Shown: positions 16,601-24,906 of the stretch, piece by piece
Layout: the number at the start of each line of letters is the position of its first letter
How positions within the stretch are numbered: the stretch's first letter is position 1
Source of the DNA: Kibdelosporangium aridum
GTDB taxonomy: Bacteria > Actinomycetota > Actinomycetes > Mycobacteriales > Pseudonocardiaceae
Assembly: GCF_900176515.1 (NCBI RefSeq)
Contig: NZ_FWXV01000001.1
Coordinates: 124,001-188,000, forward strand
Length of the DNA stretch: 64,000 bases
Direction: 5' to 3'
Made by a program: the position numbers and the translations under genes
Notes under the pieces: model-generated
What the model saw: only the letters and a program-made list of their open reading frames with translations
What the model was told of the DNA's origin: nothing
Database searches by the model: none

Positions 16601-17584
16601 GTGACTGACAAGACTCAGGTGCTAGTGGTCGGATCCGGGATATCTGGGCTGACGAGCGCTGTGTATCTCGCCGAGCGCGGCCACGCGGTGACCGTCGTCG
16701 CGCGTGAGCCTGCCGCTGAGTCGACGTCAGTGGTGGCAGCGGCGATCACCGGCGGTCCCGCGTTCGCCGATCCGGCCGTGCTCGAGGACGAGTGGGCACC
16801 CGGCGACCTGATGGTCCGCTGGCACCGTGCCGGGTTGACGGAGTTGACCAAGCTCGCCGACGCGCCCGGCAGCGGCGTGCGGCTCGGCCGGGGCAGGCTG
16901 GTCAGTTCGCAGCCAGGCACCGTGACTCCCGAGTGGGAGGCCGGGCTGCCCGGGTATCGCCTTTGCGTTGAAGACGAACGCGCCGGGTTCCCGCTGGCGT
17001 TCGAGGTGACGATGCCGGTCGTGGACATGCGGATCTACCTCGATTACCTGATCGGACGGTTGCGTGCGGCCGGCGGCAGTGTCGAGACAGGCGAACTGGC
17101 ATCCGTTGCGGACGCTGCGGCCCAGTCGCCTGTGGTCGTGAACTGCACTGGAGCGCACGCGCGGACCTTCGCGGGCGACGAATCGGTGTTCGCGGTGCGA
17201 GGTCAGCACGTGATCGTGGCCAACCCCGGGATCGAGGATTTCCTGTTCGAGTTCAGCAAGGGCCCACGCCAGGCGGTGATCGTGCCGCACGCCGACCGGG
17301 TGGTGCTGGGCACCACGGCCGACAAGGGCGAGTGGAGCCTGGAGCCGGACGAGGAGCAGACCGAGCACATCCTGCGCCGCAGCGCGGAACTGGACAAGCG
17401 GCTCGCTGGGGCCGAGGTGCTCGGCGTCGAGGTCGGGTTGCGGGCGGGCAGGCCGACAGTGCGGCTGGAGGCCGAGAAGGTCGGTGACGCACTCGTGGTG
17501 CACAACTACGGCCACGGCGGCGTCGCACTTGGACTGTCGTGGGGTTGCGCCGCCGATGTCGCCGCGCTGATTGAAAGGAGCTAG
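16601..17584 (+). CDS. D-amino-acid-oxidase-like flavoprotein
   Basis: This 327-residue FAD enzyme has VVGSGISGLTSA at the N-terminus, GLRAGRPTVRLE, and HNYGHGGVALGLSWGC near the C-terminus. The last two are hallmarks of D-amino-acid oxidase itself rather than of general oxidases. It should oxidise the C-N bond of an amino acid or a carrier-bound aminoacyl group to an imine with release of hydrogen peroxide. AAAGGA precedes a GTG start, and an upstream in-frame region lies inside the previous gene. It abuts the amino acid:carrier-protein ligase, suggesting a shared substrate. Confidence 0.85.
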   Translation: MTDKTQVLVVGSGISGLTSAVYLAERGHAVTVVAREPAAESTSVVAAAITGGPAFADPAVLEDEWAPGDLMVRWHRAGLTELTKLADAPGSGVRLGRGRLVSSQPGTVTPEWEAGLPGYRLCVEDERAGFPLAFEVTMPVVDMRIYLDYLIGRLRAAGGSVETGELASVADAAAQSPVVVNCTGAHARTFAGDESVFAVRGQHVIVANPGIEDFLFEFSKGPRQAVIVPHADRVVLGTTADKGEWSLEPDEEQTEHILRRSAELDKRLAGAEVLGVEVGLRAGRPTVRLEAEKVGDALVVHNYGHGGVALGLSWGCAADVAALIERS

Positions 17585-17586
17585 CG

Positions 17587-18408
17587 ATGACGCCGTTACG
17601 GCGTGGATTGCGTGCGCTCGGAGCTGAGGAGACGACGCTGTTACGCGCGCTGGACGGCGTGTTCGAGGGTTGGGCGGTCGAGGCGGGCGCGTCGTCGTTG
17701 ATCATGCCGTCGCTGCTGCCGGTCGCGTCACTGGCCAAATTGGACTACTACGACAACTTCCCCCACCAAGCGGTGGTCGCCAGCCCGCTCGATCTCGTCC
17801 AGCACGAGCCGGGCGCACGACCCGACCGCTTCACCGCCGACCGACTGGAGCCCGCCGAACTGGCGCTCCCGTCGGCGGCGTGCTTCGCGGTGTACCTGCA
17901 CTACGAGGGCGTGCGCGTGGCCGAAGGCACCACGGTTACCGTGCTGGGACAGTGTTTCCGGCGAGAGTCACAGTACGAAGGGTTGCGCCGCCTGCTCGGG
18001 TTCCACATGCGGGAGATCGTCGCGCTCGGCTCACGTGACTTCACGCAGGAGCACCTCGCGCGGTTCGCAGCGCGGATCGAGTCGTTCGCCCACGCGCTGG
18101 GACTGCCGCTGCGCAAGCAAGCCGCGACCGACCCGTTCTACCAGGCCGATGGCGAACGTGCTCTGCTGCAACGGCTTTCACCGGTCAAGCATGAGTACCA
18201 AGCCGGTGACCTGGCGATCGCGTCGCTGAACGTGCACCGCAATTTCTTTGGCGAACGCTGTGACATCACGCTGGCGGACACGGGTTCGCCGGTATTCACC
18301 AGCTGTGTCGCGTTTGGACTCGAGCGGTGGCTTTCGGTGTTGCGGGACCGTTTCGGCAGCTGGGACGGTGCCACCGCCGCGGTCCGGGACGCGGCGGTGA
18401 CACTGTGA
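17587..18408 (+). CDS. Amino acid:[carrier protein] ligase (truncated class II aaRS-like)
   Basis: The 273-residue protein is a class II aminoacyl-tRNA synthetase core without a tRNA-binding domain. Motif 2 is present as GQCFRRESQYEGLRRL and motif 3 as AFGLERW, with Cys residues at ACFAVYLH and TSCVAF placed as the Zn ligands of SerRS-like amino acid:CP ligases. Those enzymes load Gly, Ala or Ser onto a cognate carrier protein. AAAGGAG precedes the ATG. Codons 4 and 19 are TTA, pointing to bldA-type control. The gene overlaps the carrier-protein gene (GTGA), its expected partner. Confidence 0.88.
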   Translation: MTPLRRGLRALGAEETTLLRALDGVFEGWAVEAGASSLIMPSLLPVASLAKLDYYDNFPHQAVVASPLDLVQHEPGARPDRFTADRLEPAELALPSAACFAVYLHYEGVRVAEGTTVTVLGQCFRRESQYEGLRRLLGFHMREIVALGSRDFTQEHLARFAARIESFAHALGLPLRKQAATDPFYQADGERALLQRLSPVKHEYQAGDLAIASLNVHRNFFGERCDITLADTGSPVFTSCVAFGLERWLSVLRDRFGSWDGATAAVRDAAVTL

Positions 18409-18626
18409 TCGACGAGGTGGAACGGTGGATCCTGTCGGCACATCCAGAGATCGAAACGCTTGATCCCGACGTCGACCTGATCGAGCAACGGCTGATCGAC
18501 TCACTGCGGTTCGTGCAGTTCATCGTGCTGCTCGAGAAGCTGTGCGGCAGCCCGATCGACGTGGCGACACTGGACATCGACAGCGTGCGGACGCTGTCGG
18601 CCATCCAGCGCACCTATTTCGCCTAG
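18405..18626 (+). CDS. Carrier protein for the amino acid ligase
   Basis: This 73-residue acyl-carrier-like protein has the phosphopantetheine Ser in LIDSLRFVQF, an acidic first half and a helix ending VRTLSAIQRT. The GTG start overlaps the stop of the ligase gene, which ties the two together. It should hold an aminoacyl thioester for the oxidase, KAS III-like and reductase enzymes encoded upstream. Its stop overlaps the stop of the convergent VioB-like gene. Confidence 0.85.
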   Translation: MIDEVERWILSAHPEIETLDPDVDLIEQRLIDSLRFVQFIVLLEKLCGSPIDVATLDIDSVRTLSAIQRTYFA

Positions 18627-19666
18627 CGCTGCTCCGGCGGGACATATTCGAACGTCGGGCCCGCGGTCGTTGCCTCGTCGTCGTTGGGCATTTGCAGGAG
18701 TGTTTGCGCCTGCGCCTTCAGCGAGTACATCGTGCCGACGGTGGCGCCCAGCTGGGCCGGGCTGCCGTTGAAGGCCTGTTCCAGCTGACTGAGCAGCTGA
18801 CAGTAGGTGCTGTTGAACTTCTCCTGGGCGACGCGAATCTCGCTGCCTTCCGGATGGTCAGCGGTTCGGGGGTTCTGCCGCATGGGCAGAACGCCGTCGG
18901 GATCGACCGTGATCTCCTCACCGGTCGGCCCGGACTGCGGGGTGTCCCCGGCTTGGTAGCGACGGCCCACTTGAAGCTCCTTGAACCGGTAGAAGTGGGC
19001 GACCTCGGCACGTTCCGGGTGGAAGACGTCGCGGTCGCCGTCCCACACATCAGTGCGTGCCGCCCCCTCGCCTTGCTCGATGATCTCCGCGAGCGCGGCC
19101 AGCGCGGTCTTCAGATCATGGACAGCAATGACCTCGCCACCGCCGGTCCGCATGTGCATTTCGCCGATCTGCCGCGCGGGATCGCCGCAGAAGACCGCGT
19201 CCTCGCCGAGTTGGTCGCACAGTGTGCGAATACCGGCCTCGATGGCGGCGTAGAACTGCCCGATCGTCTGGTACTCGTCCGACTGCGGCGGTGCGTCCGC
19301 CGACGCGGGCTGCTCGATCTGCAGGAACAGTTCAAGCGCCTTGGCGCCGAACGGAACCAGGTGAACCTGGACGGACCGGTCACCGTGGGGGAGCGGATGC
19401 GGATACGCGGGCAGGAGTTCGGGTGTGTCGAGTTTCGGCTGGCCGCCGACTGCGTTCAGCAAGTTCGCGGCCAGCGCCAGGTGCAGCATCTCCTCGGCGA
19501 GGACGCTGCCGACGACGTGTGCGGCCTCGGCATTTCTGCTCGGGTCAAGCGAGTAGAGGGCACACATGTACGGCGGGATGGTCGCGTGCTCAAGCTCGAT
19601 CGCCCACTGCAGGTGGCGGCGGAGATCGTCCAACGTGTCAATGGCATGAGCGCCACTGGTGCCCAT
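18623..19666 (-). CDS. VioB-type ferritin-like protein
   Basis: The 347-residue protein begins with a ferritin-like domain related to the N-terminal part of VioB/RebD iminophenyl-pyruvate dimer synthases. It has AIELEHATIPPYMCALYSL, then a VLAEEMLHLALAANLLNAVGG helix carrying the ExxH metal ligands. The stand-alone form is widespread in actinobacteria and its reaction is mostly unknown; oxidative chemistry at a di-metal or heme site is possible. GAGG precedes the ATG. It converges with the carrier-protein operon, so membership of that pathway is uncertain. Confidence 0.78.
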   Translation of the reverse strand: MGTSGAHAIDTLDDLRRHLQWAIELEHATIPPYMCALYSLDPSRNAEAAHVVGSVLAEEMLHLALAANLLNAVGGQPKLDTPELLPAYPHPLPHGDRSVQVHLVPFGAKALELFLQIEQPASADAPPQSDEYQTIGQFYAAIEAGIRTLCDQLGEDAVFCGDPARQIGEMHMRTGGGEVIAVHDLKTALAALAEIIEQGEGAARTDVWDGDRDVFHPERAEVAHFYRFKELQVGRRYQAGDTPQSGPTGEEITVDPDGVLPMRQNPRTADHPEGSEIRVAQEKFNSTYCQLLSQLEQAFNGSPAQLGATVGTMYSLKAQAQTLLQMPNDDEATTAGPTFEYVPPEQR

Positions 19667-19981
19667 TGAAGAACCTCGTCTCGGTGGGTTTGTCAGGTCG
19701 GTGTCAGTAACTAAGACAGGACCGGGCCACGGCTTGTGACAACTGGTCAGGGCAAAGCGTGGCTGGCCACGACTTTCCCGCCGTCCTATCGGCTGTTCTC
19801 TGAGAATTGGGCAGTTGCGAAGGCGACGGGTTCGAACTGCTCGGCGTCTACCGGACCAGGTTCAGCGGATCGAGGCGGCCCGGAACGGTCGGCGGACGAC
19901 TTCGGCAGCTACTTCTTGCGACGCTGCCGACGAGCCCTCTGAGTTCGGCCGTGCCCGCTTCAAGGCTGTGGTCCGCACCTC
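19667..19981. other. Intergenic region without a supported gene
   Basis: Short open frames here lack ribosome-binding sites and recognisable motifs. The region must contain the promoter of the minus-strand VioB-like gene and lead into the operator before the flavoprotein gene. No hairpin or repeat of note was seen. Confidence 0.5.
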
Positions 19982-20010
19982 ACGAACTTGTTCGTAACGA
20001 ACATGTTCGT
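19982..20010. promoter_or_regulatory. Tandem TetR-type operator
   Basis: Two copies of the 14-bp palindrome ACGAAC-NN-GTTCGT lie at 19982-19995 and 19997-20010, a 15-bp period. The site is 40 bp before the ATG of the flavoprotein gene and probably overlaps its promoter. The TetR-type regulator encoded directly downstream is the obvious ligand. Confidence 0.75.
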
Positions 20011-20050
20011 TATGGTGGGCGGTGACACCTCAGACCAAAGGAGAACCGTT

Positions 20051-21181
20051 ATGACCAGCCACTTTCCCATCGCGATCATCGGTGGAGGCCTTGGTGGCCT
20101 CACCCTTGCCCGCGTTCTGCACGTCAACGGCATCAACGCCGCCGTCTTCGAGGCGGAGCCGTCAGCCGAGGCGCGTACCCAGGGTGGAATGCTCGACATC
20201 CACGAGGATTCCGGTCAGATCGCTGTCCGCGCCGCCGGCCTCTACGACGAGTTCCGAGAGTTGATCCACGCCGGTGGCCAGGCTATTCGGATCGTCGACT
20301 CGCAGGGTGTGGTCCATTTTTCCGAACAGGACGACGGCAGCGGCGGCCGGCCCGAGGTCGATCGCGGCCAGTTGCGTGATCTGCTGCTGCGTTCGTTGCC
20401 TGATTCCACCGTTCAGTGGGGCCGGAAGGTCACCGGTGTGCGGGCGCTGGGCGACGGGCGACATGAGGTGGCCTTCGTCGACGGCGCTGTCATCACGACA
20501 GACCTGCTGGTGGGTGCAGATGGTGCGTGGTCGCGAGTGCGCCCGTTGCTTTCCCCCGCTGTGCCTGAGTACACCGGTATTTCGTTTGTGGAGACCGATT
20601 TGCTGGACGCTGGCACCCGGCATCCGGCGTGTGCGGCCATGGTTGGCGAAGGCTTCTTCATCAGTGTGGGCGACCACAAGGGGTTCCTCGCACACCGGGA
20701 GAGCGACGGCAGCTTGCACACCTACACCGCCCTCAAGGTCGACGAGAACTGGCTGGACGGCATCGATTTCGCTGATCCGGCCGCCGCGAAACAGGTTGTG
20801 CTCGCGCAGTTCGAGGGCTGGCATGGCACTTTACGTGCCCTGGTGGCCGACGCCGATGGCGCCATCGTGCCGCGCCGTATCCACGCGCTGCCCGTGGGGC
20901 ATCGATGGGATCGGGTGCCTGGCGTCACGTTGCTGGGTGATGCCGCGCATCTGATGTCGCCGTTCGCAGGGGAAGGCGCGAACCTCGCGATGCTCGACGG
21001 CGCCGAACTCGGCCTTGCCATCGTCAACCACCCGGCGGACAAGGCCTTGGATGTCTACGAGCAGGAACTGTTCCCGCGTAGCGAGACGTCAGCCGCCGCA
21101 TCTGCGGCGAGCTTGAGCATGATGTTCGGCGATGACGGGCTGTGTGGACTGCTTGACCAGTTCGGCGCTGATACCTTGTGA
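20051..21181 (+). CDS. TetX-like FAD-dependent monooxygenase
   Basis: This 376-residue group A flavoprotein monooxygenase has IIGGGLGGLTLARVL at the N-terminus, GGMLDIHEDSGQ, EVDRGQLRDLLL, a GADGAWSRVRPLL motif and GDAAHLMSPFAGEGANLAM. The GGMLDIH and SPFAGEGAN blocks are typical of the TetX branch, which hydroxylates tetracyclines and other aromatics. AAAGGAG sits before the ATG at 20051. Tandem operator palindromes precede it and a TetR gene follows after four bases, so it is probably a drug-inducible detoxification enzyme. Its substrate is unproven. Confidence 0.85.
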   Translation: MTSHFPIAIIGGGLGGLTLARVLHVNGINAAVFEAEPSAEARTQGGMLDIHEDSGQIAVRAAGLYDEFRELIHAGGQAIRIVDSQGVVHFSEQDDGSGGRPEVDRGQLRDLLLRSLPDSTVQWGRKVTGVRALGDGRHEVAFVDGAVITTDLLVGADGAWSRVRPLLSPAVPEYTGISFVETDLLDAGTRHPACAAMVGEGFFISVGDHKGFLAHRESDGSLHTYTALKVDENWLDGIDFADPAAAKQVVLAQFEGWHGTLRALVADADGAIVPRRIHALPVGHRWDRVPGVTLLGDAAHLMSPFAGEGANLAMLDGAELGLAIVNHPADKALDVYEQELFPRSETSAAASAASLSMMFGDDGLCGLLDQFGADTL

Positions 21182-21185
21182 CGCC

Positions 21186-21881
21186 ATGCCTCCCCGGTCG
21201 AGAAATCCGATCAGCCGACGCGAGCGGCCGGCCAAGCCGGCGCTGACCCGCGCGGGGATCGTGGCGACGGCTGTCGAGATCCTGCGCGCGGAGGGACTGG
21301 CGAAGGTGACGATGCGCCGGTTGGCGCAGGAACTGGACACCGGCCCGGCCTCGCTCTACGTCTACGTGGCCAACACCGACGAACTGCACGCCGCCATGCT
21401 GGACGACTTGCTGGGTGAGGTGGACCTGGACACCGCCGCGGGCGGGGACGACTGGCGCGAGCGGTTGGTGGGTGTGCTCAACTCGTACACCCTGGTGTTG
21501 TTCGCGCACCCGGAACTGGCCCGCGCAGCCCTGGCGGCGAGGCCCAACGGGGAGAACTACCTGCGGTTGCTGGAGCGGTTGCTTGCCCTGCTGGATGAGG
21601 GCGGCGTGCCGGCGGCACAGGCGGCGTGGGGAGTGAACGTACTGCTGCAGTCGGCCACCGCCACAGCGGCGGAGGAGTCCATGCGCGCTCAGGCACAGCA
21701 ACGTGCTGAGCAGGAGTGGGACGCACTGAGTCACGCACTGCACGAAGTGGACGGTCGGACACATCCACGACTGCACGCCTTGGCCGACGAGTTGCTCAGC
21801 GGCACACCGGAGGAGCGTTTGTCGTGGAGCTTTCGAATGCTCATCAACGGCATCGCTGAGACTCCGGTGCGGAGAGGCTGA
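21186..21881 (+). CDS. TetR-family repressor
   Basis: The 231-residue protein has an N-terminal helix-turn-helix: RAGIVATAVEILRAEG, then VTMRRLAQELDTGPASLYVYVANTDELH. A TetR_C-like ligand domain with NPxGENYLRLLERLLALL-type helices follows. It is co-transcribed with the TetX-like gene and should repress that gene by binding the ACGAAC/GTTCGT palindromes, thereby controlling its own expression. The ATG at 21186 is four bases after the upstream stop, with no strong ribosome-binding site, which suggests coupling. Confidence 0.85.
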   Translation: MPPRSRNPISRRERPAKPALTRAGIVATAVEILRAEGLAKVTMRRLAQELDTGPASLYVYVANTDELHAAMLDDLLGEVDLDTAAGGDDWRERLVGVLNSYTLVLFAHPELARAALAARPNGENYLRLLERLLALLDEGGVPAAQAAWGVNVLLQSATATAAEESMRAQAQQRAEQEWDALSHALHEVDGRTHPRLHALADELLSGTPEERLSWSFRMLINGIAETPVRRG

Positions 21882-21885
21882 CGGC

Positions 21886-22434
21886 GTGTGGCCATTTCCG
21901 GACGAGCAAGCCTTCCGGGCGTGGGCAACCGACCCCGATGCGTGGCTGTCCGAACAGGACGAAGACCTGATGCTGCACGATCCGGCAGGCCTGCCCCTGC
22001 TGCTCTCCGCGGCGCAGGACGCGGATTGTCCCAAGAAGGATTACTGCGCCGATGTCCTTGCCGACTACGCGCGCCGGATCGTCGGCTGGGACAGGGTGGA
22101 CGTCTACCAAGCGTTGCGGGAGACCGCGACCACGGCGGCGGCCAGCCATGATCCACGGGCTCGTCAGTGGTCGGAGTACGTGACACGGCTTTTCTCCTAC
22201 CGGGCGAAGGCACGGCCGGTGAATCGAGCCGGGGCCGAGCAGATGGCCGCTGACCTGTTGCTCGGCCCGGCCGACCGGTTGATCGTGCAGGTCGCACCCG
22301 GCGGAAAGCATTGGCAGTGCGCCGAACCGGACGCTTACCCGACGTACCTCTACATCAACCGGCGGACTGGCAGCTTCCGGTTGGTGCGGTTTCAGCCGTT
22401 GTCCGCGGCTGAGCTCGCGGCGTTGCCTTCGTAG
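21886..22434 (+). CDS. Hypothetical protein, third gene of the TetX-like operon
   Basis: This protein of about 182 residues starts from GTG four bases after the tetR stop. It is soluble and mixed alpha/beta, rich in Trp and Asp near the N-terminus (WPFPDEQAFRAW), with a Cys pair around DADCPKKDYC. The C-terminal half (YPTYLYINRRTGSFRLVRF) looks like a small beta-sheet domain. I do not recognise the family. Its last 43 bases overlap the convergent MarR gene. Confidence 0.6.
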   Translation: MWPFPDEQAFRAWATDPDAWLSEQDEDLMLHDPAGLPLLLSAAQDADCPKKDYCADVLADYARRIVGWDRVDVYQALRETATTAAASHDPRARQWSEYVTRLFSYRAKARPVNRAGAEQMAADLLLGPADRLIVQVAPGGKHWQCAEPDAYPTYLYINRRTGSFRLVRFQPLSAAELAALPS

Positions 22435-22865
22435 GCCTCGATTGTGCGCACGAACATCGCCCGGTCCTCAGGTGAGAGTGGTTCGAACGCCTTTTGCCAC
22501 GCGAACGCGCCATTGGCCAGCCAGTCGTTGATCGCCGTGCGGGTCTCCGGGTCGTCCGTGATCGCCACGATCGTGCGCCGTCGGTCGGCCGGGTCGCTCC
22601 GGCGGTCGACGGCGCCGTGTTTGCTCAGGTCACTGACCATGAGGCTGACCGTGGTCGGCGCCACCTCGAGGCGCGCGGCGAGCTGGTTGACCGTCATCGG
22701 GCCGTCGAACACCAGGTAGGACAGCATCGACAGGTGCCGGGGCGCCAGGTTCATCGACTGCAGCCGCGCCGGAATCCTGGTGCGCTTGAGCCGCGCCGCG
22801 AACCTCGGCATGAGCAGCAGCATCGCCCTGATGGCCTCGTCGACGGTCAGGCCTTCGGTTGACAA
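22392..22865 (-). CDS. MarR-family regulator
   Basis: This 157-residue winged-helix regulator has APRHLSMLSYLVFDGPMTVNQLAARLEV followed by APTTVSLMVSDLSKHGAVDR and the wing DPADRRRTIVAIT. The likely start is TTG at 22865, next to a GAGGG sequence; an internal ATG would shorten the first helix. It lies 42 bases downstream of the multicopper oxidase gene on the same strand and probably regulates that operon. Confidence 0.82.
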   Translation of the reverse strand: MSTEGLTVDEAIRAMLLLMPRFAARLKRTRIPARLQSMNLAPRHLSMLSYLVFDGPMTVNQLAARLEVAPTTVSLMVSDLSKHGAVDRRSDPADRRRTIVAITDDPETRTAINDWLANGAFAWQKAFEPLSPEDRAMFVRTIEAYEGNAASSAADNG

Positions 22866-22907
22866 CCCTCTGACCCCTTTCGGTACGGCTCACCACGGTA
22901 CCAACGG

Positions 22908-24446
22908 TCAGATCACCTCGAAGTTCGCCATCATCGCCATGTCCTCATGCTCGGCGTTATGGCAGTGGAACACGTACCGGCCGCGATAGCCGTCGAAGCG
23001 CGCGATCACCTCGACCGCCTCGCCCGGCCTCAGGTCGACTGTGTCCTTGATGCCCGCATCGAAGGGCCCTGGCGGACGACTGCCGCGCGACAGCACGCGG
23101 AAGCCCACCAGGTGCAGGTGCACAGGGTGGTGCACGTCGGCGACAAACCGCCAGATCTCCACGTCGCCAAGCCTGGGCTGGGCTTCCATCCGGTCCGGTG
23201 AGAACGGCTCGCCGCCGATCACCCACCCGGCGCGGCCGTGGATGTGACCGGTGCGGAAGGAGAACTCGCGGATCGCCGAGGCCTGTTGCCGGATGAGCGG
23301 CTCGATCTCGCTGAGCTTCGCCGGGATGCGACTGTCGTCCCGGCCACGCCGGGCGACGACGAATCGCATGACTTGGGCAGTCGGCCTGGTGCCGAGGCGG
23401 TTCACCAGCGTGACGTGGGTGCCGATGGGATACTGTCCAAAGTCGACGATCACGTCGTAGCGTTCCGCAGGCGCGATGGGCAGATGGTCGTGGTTACGCG
23501 GTGCGTCGAGCAGTCCTTGGTCACTGCCGATTTGGATGAATTGCCCGCCGGGTTCCAGCGCGAGGTCGTAGCGGCGCGCGTTCGAGCCGTTGAGGATGCG
23601 AAGCCGGTACCGCGTCGCGGACACCTCGTGCACTGGCCACGGCGCCCCGTTGACGAGGATGACGTCGCCGAACACTCCCTCCACGTAGGCGTCCTCGACG
23701 CCTGGCGTGGTCCGCAGGGTCGGGTCGACGGACGGATACGCGAACGCCCCGTGCTCGTCGAAGGCGCGATCGGCGATCATCAGGGGCAGCTCGCGATCGC
23801 CCTCGGGAAGCCCCAGCGCCTCCTCCTCGTCGTCACGGATCAGGTGAAAGCCGGCCAAGCCCCGGTAGACAGCGGGACCGGTGAAGTCCATGCGGTGGTC
23901 GTGGTACCACAGCGTCGCCGCGCGCTGCCGCATCGGGAAAACGTAATCACGGGAGCCCTGGGTGATCTGGGCACGGGCATCGTGCATGGCGTGGTGGACG
24001 TCCCAACCAGACACCGGCAGCACGAGGTCTGTCGGATAACCGTCCTCGGCGGCGGGCGTGTGGCCGCCGTGCAGATGGACCACAGTGGGGACAGGAAGCT
24101 CATTGCGGTGATGGACGATCGTTGTCCGGCCGCGCCGCGATTCGATCGTCGGGCCGGGGAAAGTCCCGTCATAACTCCAAATCGGTGTCTGGATGCCCGG
24201 GATGATCTCGGCAGTGGCCTCCCGTTGCGTGATCGTGTGACGGTCGGCGTCGGCGGTCCTCTGTGGACTGAGTACTCGAGGGATCTGCAACGGCACCTGG
24301 AACGGTTCCGGCAGCGGGATCTTGCTTCGCAGGAGCTCGCCGGTGCCTTCGTCACGCAACAGCCGCGGCCCGGTGAGACCGGCGGCGAGCAGGACACCGG
24401 CGCCGCCGGTCAGGCTCATGAACCTCCTGCGGGAAAGGCCGCTCAC
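22908..24446 (-). CDS. Tat-exported multicopper oxidase
   Basis: This 512-residue three-cupredoxin oxidase acts outside the membrane. The N-terminus SRRRFMSLTGG followed by a hydrophobic stretch is a Tat signal. All four copper-ligand blocks are present: HLHGGH, WYHDHRMD, HPVHLHLVGF, and HCHNAEHEDMAMM with a Met axial ligand. It belongs to the CotA/CueO/bilirubin-oxidase-like group and may oxidise phenolics or metal ions. The GTG start at 24446 overlaps the stop of the membrane-protein gene (GTGA). A longer frame would place sequence ahead of the Tat signal, so I reject it. Confidence 0.88.
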   Translation of the reverse strand: MSGLSRRRFMSLTGGAGVLLAAGLTGPRLLRDEGTGELLRSKIPLPEPFQVPLQIPRVLSPQRTADADRHTITQREATAEIIPGIQTPIWSYDGTFPGPTIESRRGRTTIVHHRNELPVPTVVHLHGGHTPAAEDGYPTDLVLPVSGWDVHHAMHDARAQITQGSRDYVFPMRQRAATLWYHDHRMDFTGPAVYRGLAGFHLIRDDEEEALGLPEGDRELPLMIADRAFDEHGAFAYPSVDPTLRTTPGVEDAYVEGVFGDVILVNGAPWPVHEVSATRYRLRILNGSNARRYDLALEPGGQFIQIGSDQGLLDAPRNHDHLPIAPAERYDVIVDFGQYPIGTHVTLVNRLGTRPTAQVMRFVVARRGRDDSRIPAKLSEIEPLIRQQASAIREFSFRTGHIHGRAGWVIGGEPFSPDRMEAQPRLGDVEIWRFVADVHHPVHLHLVGFRVLSRGSRPPGPFDAGIKDTVDLRPGEAVEVIARFDGYRGRYVFHCHNAEHEDMAMMANFEVI

Positions 24447-24826
24447 TGTGTCACCCGCCAGATGCCGATGGTCGTGAGCACCATCCCGGTGACGAGCGCG
24501 ACGCCGAGAGGGATGTGCAGGTCGAGGGCACCCGCCAGTCCGGCGAAGTACTGCGCCGTCTCGCCGGCGGCAATGAGGAGGCTGACCCCGAACACCCATC
24601 GGGACCCTCGCTTGAGCCACAGCACGAGAGCCGCGACGACCTGGGCGTACGCCAGGAACGACACCGCGTCGGCGCCCCATCGGTGCAGCCAGAGCATGTC
24701 GTAGTCGCCGCCCAAGTAGCCCCCGGCGAACACCGGTTGACCGATGATCGCGACGGCATGAGCACTGACAAGCACCCGGGTCACCAACAGTGCCTTGGAC
24801 GCGCGAGTAGTCACCGCTTCAGTCAC
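24443..24826 (-). CDS. Four-helix membrane protein paired with the multicopper oxidase
   Basis: The 127-residue protein has four hydrophobic helices and a loop GQPVFAGGYLGGDYDMLWLHRWGAD containing a His-Arg pair. Its family is not recognised with certainty. It overlaps the multicopper oxidase gene by four bases, so the two are made together. It could be a membrane partner or electron donor of the oxidase. It is divergent from a LysR gene, with an 80-bp shared promoter region. Confidence 0.7.
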   Translation of the reverse strand: MTEAVTTRASKALLVTRVLVSAHAVAIIGQPVFAGGYLGGDYDMLWLHRWGADAVSFLAYAQVVAALVLWLKRGSRWVFGVSLLIAAGETAQYFAGLAGALDLHIPLGVALVTGMVLTTIGIWRVTQ

Positions 24827-24874
24827 GCGACCGAACGTAAGAGCGGAGGCCTTATGCTGTCCAAGACAAGATTC

Positions 24875-24890
24875 GTTATCTAGTCATAAC
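24875..24890. promoter_or_regulatory. Candidate LysR-box between divergent genes
   Basis: GTTAT (24875-24879) and ATAAC (24886-24890) form an inverted repeat that contains a T-N11-A arrangement. It lies 16 bp before the LysR start codon and 48 bp before the membrane-protein/multicopper-oxidase operon, where an autoregulating LysR protein would bind. Confidence 0.55.
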
Positions 24891-24906
24891 AGATGAGGCA
24901 TCAGCG

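Noticed and set aside
5478..18626. Treating the MFS-to-methyltransferase unit and the amino acid ligase operon as one operon
   Set aside because: A hairpin at 8530-8560 and a 231-bp gap with its own inverted repeat separate them, so joint function is possible but not shown.
18542..19669. Long plus-strand frame over the VioB-like gene
   Set aside because: It is antisense to a convincing ferritin-like protein and its translation has the Arg/Val/Gly-rich look of a shadow frame.
22908..24680. Extended start for the multicopper oxidase
   Set aside because: It would place about 78 non-domain residues ahead of a clear Tat signal and overlap most of the membrane-protein gene.
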